Source: Cannabis sativa (taxonomy: Eukaryota > Streptophyta > Magnoliopsida > Rosales > Cannabaceae). From it: a stretch of 64,000 nt of DNA. Position numbers and translations under genes: made by a program. The notes beneath the pieces were generated by a model. It did no database searches, was not told the DNA's origin, and saw only the letters and a program-made list of their open reading frames with translations. The stretch is taken from contig NW_026870043.1 in NCBI RefSeq assembly GCF_029168945.1, positions 7,570,501 through 7,634,500 of the forward strand, read 5' to 3'. Below are positions 1 through 10,698 of this stretch, piece after piece. Position 1 is the stretch's first letter. The number at the start of each line of letters is the position of its first letter.

Positions 1-1740
1 AAACACGATCTCGGACCTGGAATAGGAATCAGATAAGGTCTAGGACTAGAACCCAGACCTGGGAAGTAGCAGGACCCAAACCTAAACCCAAACTCAGACT
101 AGAACCCATACTGAGACTAGGACTTGGATCGGGACCTGTGACTTTGGACCTAAACAAAGACTGGGACCTGGAGCGAGACTCTGACCCAGACCCAAAAATT
201 GGGGCTGGACGCAGGACCTAAGAACTAGACTCGGACTTGGGATCTGAAACTCGGACCCACACTAGGAGTGGGACCCAAACGCAAACTAGGACCTGAACTC
301 AGACCAAGACTCAAGACCATAACCCGAACCGAAACACAAACTTGGACCCGGATCGGGACCTAGGACCTGGACATACATGGGGGACCCAAACCCGAAATTG
401 GGACCCCAAACTGGGACCAAAACTTGGGCCTCAAAACTTGGATCAGGATCAAGAACCTGACCCAGGCCCAAATCATGACCTAGGACCCACCTGAGGACTT
501 GGGATCCAAGACTCGATGATTGGACCTGACCCGTAGTCAGTGTTTGGATCTGGGAATTAGAACAGAACCCGAACCCAAACTCGAACTCAAACCAAGACCC
601 GAACACATACCCAGACCCAGACCCACACTCGGGAACCAAAATTGAAACTTGAACTAGAACCGGACTGGGATCTTTGAAAGGGACCGGGGCTTCGACCCAG
701 ATCAGAATCGAAAACCGTACCCAACCTCAGACCCTAACCGAGAGTGAAATACGGACCTGAACCTCCCCCCGAACCCAAATCAAGACTCGAACCCAGAATT
801 AGACCCAAACTCGAACCGAACTTGTACCCTGTGACTTGAAACTGGAACTGAACTAGAAGCAGGACCCAAACCCAGACCCTGACCAAAAATCGGGACCCGA
901 AACTAGAAACTGAAAAAGAACTGCAAGACCAGGACCCGGACCCAAACCTAGAACAAAACTCAGACCTAGCCCCAGACCCAAACCCAGACCAAAACTCGGG
1001 CCCAAACACATTCGTGTACCTAGAACCGGACCGAGACCTAGACCCGAACCCAGACCAGGACCTAAACCTGGGACCCGATCCCAAACCCATACTCGGACCT
1101 AGATAGGGATCTGGACACGAACCTGGACTCAAACCCAAACAAGCCCTAGACCGAGATTGAAACTTGAGACCTTGATTCGGACCGAGACCCTGACGCAGAC
1201 GAAGACCTGGACTCGCACCCAAGACCCGAACTTGGACCTAACCTGAACCCAGACCCAGACCGGGATCTAGAACTAGACCCAAACCCAGACCTAGACTCGG
1301 ACCAGGATTCATACCCCAACCCAGACCCAGACCGAAACCCGAACCTAGATACTGAATCGAAATTGAAACTGGGAGAAGGAACCACACCTGAATGGACCCA
1401 GATCAGGACCTAGGACCTGGACCTACATTTGGGACCTAGACTTGGGCCTCGAAACCTAGACCCAGATCGGAACTCGGGACTCAGACCCGAGCCTGGACTG
1501 AGAATCAAACCCAGATCTGGATACATACTGAGATCGGAACCCAAACCCAGACTCGGACTAGGACTTGAACCTCGACTGGGTCCCAAACTCGGACCGGAAC
1601 CTAGGACTCGGACCTGGATGGGGGACCTAGACCTGTGACACGGGCATAAAAATTGGGAGCGAGACCCGACCTCAGATTCGGACCCTAACCTAGGACCCGC
1701 ACCAGGACCTGGGACCCAAAGTCGAACTAGACTGGGACCC
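1..1740 (+). repeat. C-rich hexamer satellite, end of higher-order copy 0
   Basis: Degenerate ~6-bp repeats (ACCCAG, ACCCGA, ACCTAG, ACCAAA types) in C-rich orientation fill this stretch. One conserved box lies at about 533; its flanks match the box at 22082, so it is a type-5 box. A box 6 is missing before the next box 1 at 1766, just as in the copy at 19110-23165. The segment aligns with 21549-22850 and, inverted, with 40079-41290. It keeps about 100 bp, around 615-720, that is deleted at about 22160. No gene was recognised; the long open frames here are hexamer artefacts rich in Gly/Ser/Arg or Pro/Asp/Gln. Confidence 0.85.
515..555 (+). repeat. Representative conserved box (type 5)
   Basis: Example of the recurring box: TTGGACCTGACCCGTAGTCA, then GTGTTTGGATCTGGGA. 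Across the window the core is CCGTAGTCRGTGTYTRGA. On + it is centred near 533, 1766, 2260, 13393, 14362, 14939, 15624, 17325, 17704, 19135, 19635, 20527, 21475, 22082, 23190, 23693, 24626, 25596, 26221, 26906, 28333, 28835, 29725, 30618, 31383, 32063, 35610, 36256, 37590 and 38891. On - it is near 32790, 33680, 34210, 40740, 41347, 42314, 43203, 43705, 45080, 47585, 48266, 49612, 50377, 50930, 52490, 53158, 54370, 56032, 56688, 58014, 59644, 60308, 61983 and 63766. Orientation always follows the array. Function unknown; a protein-binding site is possible. Confidence 0.8.
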
Positions 1741-2789
1741 TGACCTCATGGCTTGGAACTCACCCGTAGTCAGTCTTTGGATCTGGGACCCATACCCGGA
1801 CTCAAACCCAGACCCGGACGCACACCCTGACCAAAACCCACACCCGTACCAGAGACCTGGGTCCGAGTCGAAGACTGGGTTTGAGTCTAGGAACTAGAAT
1901 TTGACTAGGACCCAGAACTAGAGCCGGACGAGATGCGGATCTGAATTACAACTTGAATCAGGACTCGGGACACGAACCCAAACCTAGACATGGGCTTGGA
2001 CCAAGACCCGGACCCAGGACCTGAACCTGGATTGGAGACTCAAACCTGGACCCATGACCCAGACCTAGATTGGGGTCCCAAACTAAAAATTAGAGCAAGA
2101 ATCGAGACCCAGGACTGGGACAGTGACCAAAGCCCCAACCCCGGCCTCGGTCCCAAACCTGGACCCGGACATGGACACGGACAGGGACCCTAGATCCGAA
2201 TCAGACCGAATATTGGGATCCAGATCTTGACCCACGACATGGGGCTTGGACCCAACCCCTAGTGGGGGTCTAGATATGGGAATCGTACAAAGACCCGAAC
2301 CTGGAAACATTTCTAGACTATGACCCAAACCAAAACTTGAAACCGAGATCCGAAATCGGAATAAGAACTGGAATAAGGACAGTGGAACAGGAATTGGACA
2401 TGGGCCGAAAACCAGATCTAGGCCTAGAACCGAATAATGACTCGAACCCAAGAGACGCGAACCCAAGCCCAGACTTGCACCAGGACCTGCGACCCAGATC
2501 GCGTAACCCAGGACCCATTACCCGAGACCAGGTCCTTAACCCAGACCTATACCAGAACTCGGACCCAGACCCAAACCCAGACCAAGACCCAGACCCAGAC
2601 ACGGACTGAAACTTGGACCCAGACTCAGACCCAAACCCAGACTCGTACTTGTCTAGAACTCAGACTCGAACCCAGGACCCGGACCTAGACCGATATCAGG
2701 TATGGGACATAGACCCGGACTAGGACAAAGACCTGAACCCCGACTAGGACTAAAAACTTGACTAGGAATAGGATCGAGACTCAAGAGCT

Positions 2790-2915
2790 GGGACCGAGAT
2801 CGAGACCTTGGACCGGGACCGAGACCGGGACCGGGAGCTGGGACTGGGACCGGGATCGAGACCGGGACCGGGACCGGGACCGAGACCGGGACCGGGACCC
2901 GGGACCTGGGACCCG
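2790..2915 (+). repeat. Near-pure GGGACC hexamer run, G-quadruplex-capable
   Basis: This is the least degenerate hexamer tract in the window: repeated GGGACC/GAGACC on the + strand although the surrounding array is C-rich on that strand. Several GGG runs spaced by 3-4 bases (for example 2827-2853) fit the classic G-quadruplex pattern. Related tracts occur at 20215-20275 and 24225-24310, and inverted at about 42590-42670. It may be the remnant of an ancestral hexamer; that is inference. Confidence 0.6.
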
Positions 2916-3007
2916 ATACTTAGACCTTAGACCTTAGAACCGAATTGTGACCCAAACCTAGACCACGCCAAGACCCAAGACAAGGACCAATACCGAACAT
3001 GGACCGG

Positions 3008-3012
3008 GACCT
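3008..3012. repeat. Target-site duplication, left copy (GACCT)
   Basis: The five bases GACCT immediately before the left LTR are identical to 13174-13178 immediately after the right LTR. Five bp is the normal duplication length for LTR retrotransposons. Confidence 0.93.
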
Positions 3013-3057
3013 TGTTGGATATTATTTTACCAGGATCTTAGATCTACTCACAAGATG

Positions 3058-3063
3058 TTTATT
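3058..3063 (-). terminator. AATAAA polyadenylation-type signal in the 3' LTR
   Basis: TTTATT on + reads AATAAA in the element's sense, about 45 bp from the end of the LTR. The position suits 3'-end formation of the element's transcript. Plant signals are loose, so this is only suggestive. Confidence 0.4.
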
Positions 3064-3454
3064 AACATCCTAAATATGAACTTTCTAAAACGATAAATTA
3101 AACACATATAAAGTTTAAGAAACCTTACATTGGGTGCAGCGGAATTATAATGACTCCTTCCGTTCAGATCTCTAACCCTTGATTCCTTTCTGTAGCAGAG
3201 TATTATCAAGATCTGAACCTGGATCTTCTTCTCTGAATCCTTGATGCTGAATCTCCTTTGCTGATGATCTTTCTTCACGATCTTCCTCACTATGATTGAG
3301 GTATTACTTGATGTGTGTGGGCACTACTCTAATCACTAAGAGAGGTTCGAAATATAAAGGAAGAATAGAGAGAGAGAGTGGCGGCTAGAGAAGAGAGTGG
3401 AGGCTCAGGTTTTTCTGATTCAGAAAATGTAATTTTCCTGAAGCCTTCACTATC

Positions 3455-3462
3455 TATTTATA
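3455..3462 (-). promoter_or_regulatory. TATA box copy in the 3' LTR
   Basis: TATAAATA in minus sense, identical to the site in the 5' LTR at 11726-11733. From here it would fire outward into the satellite to the left (below 3013) rather than into the element. Confidence 0.5.
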
Positions 3463-4903
3463 GCATTCCACTAGGGTTAGATTTGAATTATATGGCATTA
3501 AAATAATGAAAAAATCATTTAAAAAAGATAAAATAGGTGGCTGGCCCTGGCTAGGTGGACTGGGCCTTAATTTTTGCAATTTTGCAATTTTAACACCTTT
3601 TGTATCTGATTTTCTCAAAAATGCCAATTTCCTAATTCAATCATTTAAATGCCAATTCTAACTATTTAATAACTATAAATTATTATTAAATAATATTGTC
3701 ATTTATCATATTTATTAATTGAACCATACAAAGTATCATAATTAACAAATATGCCCCTGTTAAATCTTTCTTTACAATTTCACCCTTACTTAGTGAAAAT
3801 TTCACAAATAGACATAGTCTAATTCATGAATTATAATTGATTAATCAAAACCAATTACATGAGTCTTACAAGCAATATTATCTCAACTAGTGGGGGGACC
3901 ATGGGTCTATTTAACCGAGCTTCCAATAAGTAGATCTAGAATTTAGCACTAAAATTCACTAACTTATTAATTCTTCGTTGAATACACGCATAGAACTTAG
4001 AATAGCACTCTCAGTATATAGAATGTTCTATATGTTCCACCATATAGACACATCATTAGTTATCCATTGTTATAATCCTAATGTGATCAATGATCCTCTA
4101 TATGAATGATCTACACAGTAAAGGGATTAAATTATCGTAACACCCTACTATGTATTTTATCCTTAAAACACTTGACCCCGTATAAATGATATTTCAGCTT
4201 ATGTGAAATGAGATCTCCACAATTTTTTTTCGTTTGGTCAAGCTCGAAGGAAATCATCCTTTGCTTACTATTTTCCAGATAGAAGCTATAGATTCCATGT
4301 TTATGCTAGCGCTCCCACTTAATTGCACTACTGTGTTCCCAAAAAGTATGTATCACCCTGACCTAAAAGTAGGCTTAACTAACAATTCAAAGGAACATGA
4401 ATAGCCTTTCAAGATTGAGCCTAATCATAACAGGATTAAGATCATTTGATCTAGGATCAACTTGGCGATATTGACTTGAATAGATTTTACGGTAAGTTTA
4501 ATTAAATCTAAGTCAAAGTTCAATATCGGTCCCTTCCGATGCATACTCCATGCATCCAACCTGAGCTTTACTTTAACCAATGTTCTGGAAAGAACATAGT
4601 ATTTCTCCAAATACAAGTAAACTCTTGTTGTAGATTATCATATCAGTAAAACCCTGTGTCTGATAAATCTAGGAAACTTTATTCACATAGTCATGTTTAC
4701 TTTCCAATGTGATGACAGCACAATAAACATGATCAAGTATGTGAAAAGGGTTTAAGATGAATTTATAAATCAATTAGACAAGCAATTGATAAAGTGAGCC
4801 AAAACATACACAAATTAATGAAAAATACTTCTGTTTCTTTATTGATGTTGAATAAAATAGATTACATTGAAATGGAGTTTTATTTAGGGCATAAAACCTA
4901 ACA

Positions 4904-4917
4904 AAGTCCCACTTGCA
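4904..4917 (-). other. Polypurine tract next to the 3' LTR
   Basis: Immediately upstream of the 3' LTR in sense, the sequence reads GTGCAAGTGGGACTT. The purine-rich AAGTGGGA core is the usual plus-strand priming site of plant copia elements. The tract is short and has pyrimidines next to the LTR. Confidence 0.65.
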
Positions 4918-4932
4918 CTAATATAAAACTAA

Positions 4933-5394
4933 TTAGTACATATCAATTAATCCTAAATTCTGACGGTGCTTTTCAAAGGCTGTCACGGCCAAGACTTTGG
5001 TAAATGGATCAGCCAGGTTGTCCTCTGTGTCGACTTTCTCAACTAGTACATCCCCTCTTGCCACGTATTCTCTGATAATGTGATACTTCCTTTCAATGTG
5101 TTTGCTTCTCTTGTGGCTTCGAGGTTCTTTGCTGTTTGCTATTGCTCCATTGTTATCACAGAGTAGTACCAGAGGCTTTTCCATTCCAGGAACAACTCCT
5201 ATGCTGGTGAAGAACTTTCTTAGCCAGACAAGTTCTTTAGCAGCTTCGGCTGCTGCTATGTATTCAGCTTCCACCGCTCCACCCCCAAGAGTAAACACCA
5301 TCCCAGATGTTGATTTCCTGTCTTCAAGACTTGCCTGGAAATCTGAATCAGTGTAGCCTATGGGATTTAAAGCACCACCCTTGTAGACTAACAC
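4933..5394 (-). pseudogene. Copia RNase H domain with internal deletion
   Basis: 153-residue open frame forming the C-terminal part of the copia polyprotein. RNase H degrades the RNA strand of the RNA-DNA hybrid during reverse transcription. Visible motifs: YTDSDF (residues 14-19, first catalytic Asp), the DRKSTSGMVF stretch, EAEYIAAAEAAKE (residues 42-54), LLCDNNGAI (from residue 78) with a catalytic Asp, then SKHIERKYH and the DNLADPFTK tail typical of copia ends. Between GGGA (residue 40) and EAEY the protein is about 15-20 residues shorter than usual, removing part of the core fold. The start Met is arbitrary: the frame once continued from RT and is now separated by frameshifts around 5460-5480. 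Stop at 4933, just before the polypurine tract. Confidence 0.88.
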
Positions 5395-5461
5395 AAAATT
5401 CCTTGTACTCTTTAAGTATTTCGTAATATACTTAATCGCATTCCAATGTTCTAGTCCCGGA

Positions 5462-5656
5462 TTAGACCGATACCTCGCTCACAATTCCAACGGCATAACG
5501 TATGTCGTGTCTAGTGCACAACATTGCATACATTAGACTTCCAACTGCAGAGGCATAGGGAATATTTGCCATGTCCTCTATCTCGAGGATCGGTCGGTGA
5601 TCGTTCCTTAGATAGACGAATACCAAATCTAGAGGGCATGTTTGCCCCATTGGCAT
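5462..5656 (-). pseudogene. Copia reverse transcriptase C-terminal fragment (shifted frame)
   Basis: This short frame carries the continuation of RT after a frameshift: a stretch reading MANIPYASAVGSLMYAMLCTRHDIRYAVG, conserved in copia RT between the polymerase core and RNase H (read in two parts: MANIPYASAVGSLMY, then AMLCTRHDIRYAVG). It overlaps the tail of the main RT frame in another frame, placing a one-base-type shift near 5575-5600. It ends at a second disruption near 5465-5480, before the RNase H frame. The residues before MANIP are out-of-frame noise. Confidence 0.82.
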
Positions 5657-6383
5657 TGTTCATGAAGAATCTCTCTAAGACTTTGTCTATGTAGGCTGTT
5701 TGAGAGAGAGCAAGAGATCTGTTCTTCCGGTTTCTGATAATCTGAATACCAAGAACATAGGCTGCTTCACCCAAATCTTTCATTTCGAATTGAGTGTTGA
5801 GCCATTCCTTAATGTGAGTCATTTTCTTGATATTGTTTCCAATGATCAAAATGTCATCAACATAAAGGACCAGGAATACTACTATTTGGTCTTCCTTGAG
5901 TTTGTAAACACAAGGTTCATCTTCATTCTGAAGAAAGCCGTAGGTCTTGATGATTTCATCAAACCTTTTGTTCCATGAGCGAGAAGCTTGCTTAAGTCCA
6001 TAAATAGACCTGTTTAACTTGCAAACTTTCTTTTCTTGCCCAGGAAGAACATAACCTTCTGGTTTCTCCATATAGATGGTTTCTTCAAGTACCCCATTAA
6101 GGAAGGCAGTCTTGACATCCATTTGCCAGATTTCATAATCGAAAGCAGCAGTTATGGAGAGAAGAATTCGGATGGATTTGAGCATGGCAACAGGACTAAA
6201 AGTTTCCTCATAGTCCACGCCTTCTCTTTGGGTATCACCCTTGGCTACAAGTCTAGCTTTAAAAGTTTCGACTTCGCCTCCAGCTCCTCTTTTCTTCTTG
6301 TAAACCCACTTGCATCCTATCGGGTGATAGTCGTCAGGTGCGTCTACATATACCCAGACTTTGTTCTTTTTCATGGAATCCAT
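5511..6383 (-). pseudogene. Copia reverse transcriptase core
   Basis: 290-residue frame holding the RNA-dependent DNA polymerase of the element. Motifs in order: KWVYKKK (25-31), FKARLVAKG (41-49), ETFSPVA (60-66), QMDVKTAFLNG (87-97, first catalytic Asp), CKLNRSIYGLKQASRSW (121-137), DEPCVYK (155-161) and the YVDD box (174-177) with the catalytic Asp pair. The polymerase core is intact to about residue 250. From about residue 265 the translation is out of frame and ends at an artefactual stop; the true continuation is in the frame at 5462-5656. The first Met is not a natural start, since RT normally follows integrase in one polyprotein. The 6384-6470 gap contains a further break. Confidence 0.92.
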
Positions 6384-6470
6384 TTCGAATCCATGCCGCC
6401 GACCATCGTTTCCGTTGCGGACTAGCCATTGCCTGTTTACAGGTTAATGGATCGTCATCAATACCGTCAC

Positions 6471-7400
6471 CTACGACCATATTGATTTCACCATCCAAGC
6501 CATAACGAGCAGGTTTTGTTGAAACCCTCCCACTACGACGAGGTACGGTTGTCTTCGAACGTAAACTTTAGTAGTAGATTTCTCGGTTTGTTCAGGCGAG
6601 GGAGTGGGATCGTCTTCTTCACGAGTGGAAGAGGACGGAACATTGGAAGGACTTATTTCTGATAGCAATTCCTCTAGAACAACTTTACTTTTCGGTTTGT
6701 AGTCTTTAATATAGTTCTCTTCAAGGAAAGTAGCATTTGTAGAAACAAACACTTTATTATCCTTGTGACTATAAAATAGTCCACCCCTAGTCTCTTTAGA
6801 ATTTCCAACAAACATGCATACTTCGGTACGTGATTCAAGTTTGCCTTCTTTCTTTCTTAAGACATGAGCAGGGCACCCCCAAATTCTGTAATGGCGTAAA
6901 CTAGGTGTTCGACCATTCCAAAGTTCGACGGGTGTCTTAGGGACTGCTTTAGATGGAACAACATTTAGAATGTCATTTGCCATCTGTATAGCATATCCCC
7001 AGAAGGACGTAGACAGAGTTGAATAACTCAGCATAGACCTAACCATTTCCAAAAGAGTGCGATTTCTTCTTTCTGCAACTCCATTTTGTTGTGGAGTTCC
7101 TGGGGCAGTGTATTGGGATTCAATTCCAAGTTCAATTAAATGATCTTTGAACTGCATATCCATATATTCTCCACCCCTATCAGTTCGCAAGATCTTTAAT
7201 GATTTACCTAATTGGTTTTGGGCCAAAGCATGAAATTCTTGAAACTTTTCAAACGTTTCAGATTTCTTTTGCATTAGGTAAAGAAAACTATATCTAGAGA
7301 AATCGTCAATGAAAGTGACAAAATACTCATAACCACCTCGGGCTTTGACATTCAAAGGTCCGCAGACATCTAATGCACTAACCCTGAGGGATTTTGGCAC
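6471..7400 (-). pseudogene. Copia integrase core
   Basis: 309-residue frame with the DDE catalytic core that inserts element cDNA into the host genome. Asp11 (DVCGPL), Asp74 (LRTDRGGEY) and Glu110 (TPQQNGVAERRNRTL) give D...D-35-E spacing, so all three catalytic residues are present. Further conserved blocks are FIDDFSRYSF (30-39) and WNGRTPSLRHYRIWGCPAHV. The HHCC zinc-binding N-terminus lies in the preceding frame (within 7378-8535), so domain and core are now split by a frameshift at 7378-7400. The C-terminus ends in noise near 6530-6471, before the RT frame starts. Confidence 0.92.
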
Positions 7401-8535
7401 GCTCTCCCTTTGCAGAGAAAGAACGTTTAGTCATTTTTCCTTCTAGGCAGGACTCGCATACTGGCAGTTCACCTAGGACGACATTTTTCAATGGACCGTC
7501 TTTGGTGAGCCTATTGAGTCTATCAAAGCCTATATGACCTAAACGTAAATGCCATAGATAAGTTTGATCATCATTATCAATCTCTTTTCTTTTTAGGTTT
7601 CTAGGTCTAGCTACACTGAAAAGTTCACTATTTAGTGAGATTTGAGTACTCGGTCTTAAAACATAAAGCCCTTGTTCCATTATAGCAACACATATTTGAA
7701 ATCTATTACGAGAAATTGAACAATTTGTACTCGAAAAATTCAATATATAAGATTGTGTTTGCAAACATGAGAGACTAATCAAGTTTCTACTAAAGTTTGG
7801 AATAAATAAAACATTTTCTAAAATTAAAAATCTTTGTTGAAACTTGATGCGGGCTTTTCCTCTAGCTTTGACTGATACTAATTCGCCATTGCCAACTTTA
7901 AGCTGTAACTCTCCTGGAAGCAGATTTTCCCAAGTTTCAAGCAACTGCAGCGAAGAACATACATGGTTAGTAGACCCAGAATCAACAATCCAGATGGATT
8001 TGTCGTTCTCTAAAACACATGATTCAAAGACAAAAGCATTACCTTCGTTTGAATTGTTTAGAAGCTTGGGACATCGTTCTTCATGATGACCCTTTCCATT
8101 ACCATTCGAACATAGAAGATTATGTCTGATAATTGTACTTGAAGAAGCAGTTTTGCTAGATCCTTCATACCTAGTCCTTTTCCTTCGATTATTGATTGCA
8201 AACCCAGGGGGACCCATTGCAATCAAGTTTCGTTCATGGGCTCGTAATTCTGTTTCGAGCTTGTCCATGTCGGAGGAGTTAGAATTGTTGATCATGTAAG
8301 AGATAACAAATTCATTATACTCCGGAGGAAGACTATTGAGGATAAGTTGGACCCATTGTTCTCTTAATAAATCAATTCCCAGTAGATTTGCCTTTTGGAA
8401 CTTCAGATTCATCATCAACAGGTGCGAGTCAATGCAACTACCAGGATGCATTTTCACACTATAGAGTTCTTTTGCTAAGATAGTAACTAAGAGAGGATCG
8501 GGGGGTGGGTTATTCATAATGACACTACAACACAC
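7378..8535 (-). pseudogene. Copia gag C-part, protease and integrase zinc-finger region
   Basis: 385-residue frame. Residues 20-105 resemble the C-terminal part of copia gag (AKELYSVKMHPGSC, then LILNSLPPEYNEF). About the first third of a usual gag is absent. Residues 142-155 are the nucleic-acid-binding zinc knuckle: Cys142, His150 and Cys155 are present but the second Cys position (145) is Gly, so the CCHC motif is broken. Protease active site DSGS lies at 185-188 (WIVDSGSTNHVC). The integrase N-terminal HHCC finger uses His329, His334, Cys360 and Cys363. Gag coats the RNA, protease cuts the polyprotein, and the finger helps integrase. The frame stops at 7378, 22 bases into the integrase frame. 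The Met at residue 7 (MNNPPPDP) is an equally possible start. Confidence 0.88.
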
Positions 8536-8668
8536 AATAAAACAGAAGTAAGGTTTTGGCTCATAAATTCATAAACAATTTAGAAAATAACAAGTAATGA
8601 CATATGTTATAGAAATACTAAATCTAACATAGTTTATTTTCCAAGGTATTTCAACAAACTATTACAGT

Positions 8669-8799
8669 GTCCCGTTTAGGCGAGAGTGAAAGCATCATTC
8701 ATTGAATAGAGTTGTCAGCTCATCTAAAATGATAAACATTCTAGCAACCTTTTATTCGATCAAGATTGGAATTCAGCGTTGTCCCGTTTAGGCGAGAGT
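8669..8799. repeat. 19-bp direct repeat pair (GTCCCGTTTAGGCGAGAGT)
   Basis: The same 19 bases occur at 8669-8687 and 8781-8799, 112 bp apart, within the leader. Nearby, further short pieces recur in variant form (CCACCATTAGGGTGAT near 8861, CTCCATTAGGGAGGAT near 8951). They look like a decayed array of ~110-bp units. Function unknown. Confidence 0.7.
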
Positions 8800-9069
8800 C
8801 AAGGCAATTCTATCTTATGAGCTTCCACCATTGTTTCATAACTTGCAAGTCAAGTATGGTCGCCACCATTAGGGTGATCTATACCATACAAAACACTTAC
8901 AAACTACTTATCATGCCAGGTTAAACGGTGCGAAATTGCTAATGAACGTTCCTCCATTAGGGAGGATTACTCACTAAAACAAACGCGGTGTAAAACCCAC
9001 AATGGAGATCGAATGTCTCTTGATTAAAAGCTCATTATTTAAATAATATATGTATTTTGTATAATCATT

Positions 9070-9290
9070 TAAATTCGATATTATAATAATGAAAAATTAC
9101 AAACTAAAGTTGGTTTAAATAAAATCAACTTTAATTAATTTTCAATTATTATTTAAATTTGAAAAATAAATTCAAATAAATATCGAATAAGTTCCATAAT
9201 ATAATAATGAAAAATTAAAAATCAAAATTGATTTAAATAAAAAATCGACTTTAATTAATTTTCAATTATTAATTAAATTCAAAAAATAAA
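9070..9290. repeat. AT-rich ~120-bp tandem duplication in the leader
   Basis: Two copies of a segment containing ATAATGAAAAATTA ... CTTTAATTAATTTTCAATTATT lie back to back (about 9078-9165 and 9196-9285) with a few substitutions and 1-2 bp indels. No coding potential. Confidence 0.7.
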
Positions 9291-9901
9291 ATTTGAATTT
9301 TAAATGGAACAAATTTGAAAATATCTTGTCTAAGTTGTTTTAGAAAGAATCTAAAAAATCAACTTAAATATCTTTCAAATCAGATTTAATTAAATTCAAA
9401 ATAAAGTTGTAACCACTTAATTTTATAGATATTTTAAGTTAATATTCAAAAAAGATATTAACCTAAAAATATCTAAGATATTCCATTTTAAGTTAATATT
9501 TGAAAATTATCAACTTAAAAAAAATATCTAAAGAATCTAATAACCAATTCCTAAAATTCCTCAACTTTATTTTGAAATTTTAAATTCAAAAGATATTTAG
9601 ATTTAAGTTGGTTAGTTATGGATAACTAAATATCAACTTAAATAGGAATATTTAATGAAAAATTTAAAATAAGTTCCAGAAAGAATCTAGATGGTTATAA
9701 TTCTATATTTAATTAAATACAAGAAAATACATATAGTTTAGCTTAGAATATAAATTCTTTAAACTATGATTTTCTAAATTAATTTCAAAAATAAATGAAA
9801 TTAATTATGTTGCTAATTCAATTTTAATTAGGTTAAACTAGTGTAATTAACCTAGTACAGTCATTCAAATCAGGCAAATGGGCCTTCACAATTGGGGTAG
9901 T

Positions 9902-9966
9902 TTGTGTGAGGGGGTGCTGGGTTCAGTATGTCGTACCCACTTCTATGGCTCCCAACTCTCACACAA
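9902..9966. repeat. Short inverted repeat (TTGTGTGAG / CTCACACAA)
   Basis: Nine-base perfect arms at 9902-9910 and 9958-9966 enclose a GC-richer stretch inside otherwise AT-rich leader. In RNA this could form a stem-loop. No known role. Confidence 0.5.
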
Positions 9967-10557
9967 GGCCCAAAAGAGAGGAATTTAACCTTAATAAGAA
10001 CAACTGTTATTAATTGAATAGGCCCAAAAACTAAATGGGCCTAAATAAATCCTATCAAGAACTATGATAATTTATTTTAGCAACATTAACCTATATGCAT
10101 CTATAATAAAATTAAACACATAGACTCACACAGGCACACTTTGGATGGGTCCTATCATGTTGCTAGGTCATACACAGATGAAAGAAGATTGTAAATTATA
10201 CCTGTTACAAATTATTATCTTGACCAAGGGAGCCATCAGATCATTAGATCTGGCAAAAGGTAACCATGGCTATTTGCAATCAAGTAATAATACGTTTTGA
10301 AAACTTACACATAAGTTAAAACACATACTCCTGCAACAGGGTTAGGTGGATAGTTGGAAGTAGGATTTATTTAATTTTAAATAAATAATTTCGAATAAAT
10401 AATTAAATAAAAAATATTTTAATATTCGAAAAATAATTTAAATTTCGAAAAATAAAAAAAAATTAAAATTAAACCTACTTTTATCTTATATCTATTTAAA
10501 ATTACATGATTATAAATATCTTATTTTAAATTTAAATAAGGTCAAAATATCTAAAAA

Positions 10558-10698
10558 AAGATTTTTAAAAAAAAATCTTAAAAGATAAGATATTTTTAAA
10601 TATCTTAAAAGATAAGATATTTTAAAATATCTTAAAAGATTTTATAAATATCTTAAGAGATATTTTTAAAATATCTTAAAAGATATTATAAATATCTA
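10558..10698. repeat. A/T palindrome cluster (AAGATATTTTAAAATATCTT type)
   Basis: At least four overlapping copies of TATCTTAAAAGATA-like palindromes, ~30 bp apart. These could extrude as cruciforms or simply be slippage-expanded AT sequence. Confidence 0.65.

Larger units (their letters stand above)
1741..3012 (+). repeat. Higher-order copy 1, first part (boxes 1 and 2), interrupted by the copia element
   Basis: C-rich hexamer array with box 1 at about 1766 and box 2 at about 2260 (494 bp apart, against 500-503 bp in copies 2-4). Positions 2790-2915 hold a run of almost pure GGGACC hexamers. The unit is cut at 3012 by the retrotransposon and resumes at 13174, so box 3 at 13393 lies 967 bp from box 2 once the insert is discounted. 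No gene seen. Confidence 0.8.
3013..4903 (-). repeat. 3' LTR of the copia element (left copy)
   Basis: 1,891 bp, bounded by TGTTGG...CCTAACA on the + strand (TGTT...AACA termini in sense). It matches 11283-13173 over its whole length with about 28 differences, including two compensating 1-bp indels (near 3055 and near 4028). As the downstream LTR of a minus-strand element it would supply the transcript 3' end. It carries the same TATA-like and AATAAA signals as the other copy. Confidence 0.95.

Noticed and set aside
734..1222. Gly/Ser/Arg/Phe-rich 162-residue minus-strand frame (and dozens of similar ones) as proteins
   Set aside because: Composition follows directly from GGGTCT/GGTCTA words. 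The same text on other frames gives Val-Trp or Pro-Asp peptides. No start context or domain.
1..3012. CRISPR array
   Set aside because: No constant repeat with unique spacers. The repeats are degenerate hexamers, and the context is a plant retrotransposon.
3048..3290. Minus-strand frames in the LTRs (3048-3290, 4425-4616, 11292-11561, 12695-12886)
   Set aside because: Duplicated in both LTRs, short, without a domain. The inner ones lie in R-U5, downstream of the TATA box, so they are untranslated leader at most.
5096..6425. Plus-strand frames at 5096-5356, 5700-5978 and 6036-6425
   Set aside because: Antisense shadows of the RNase H and RT regions.
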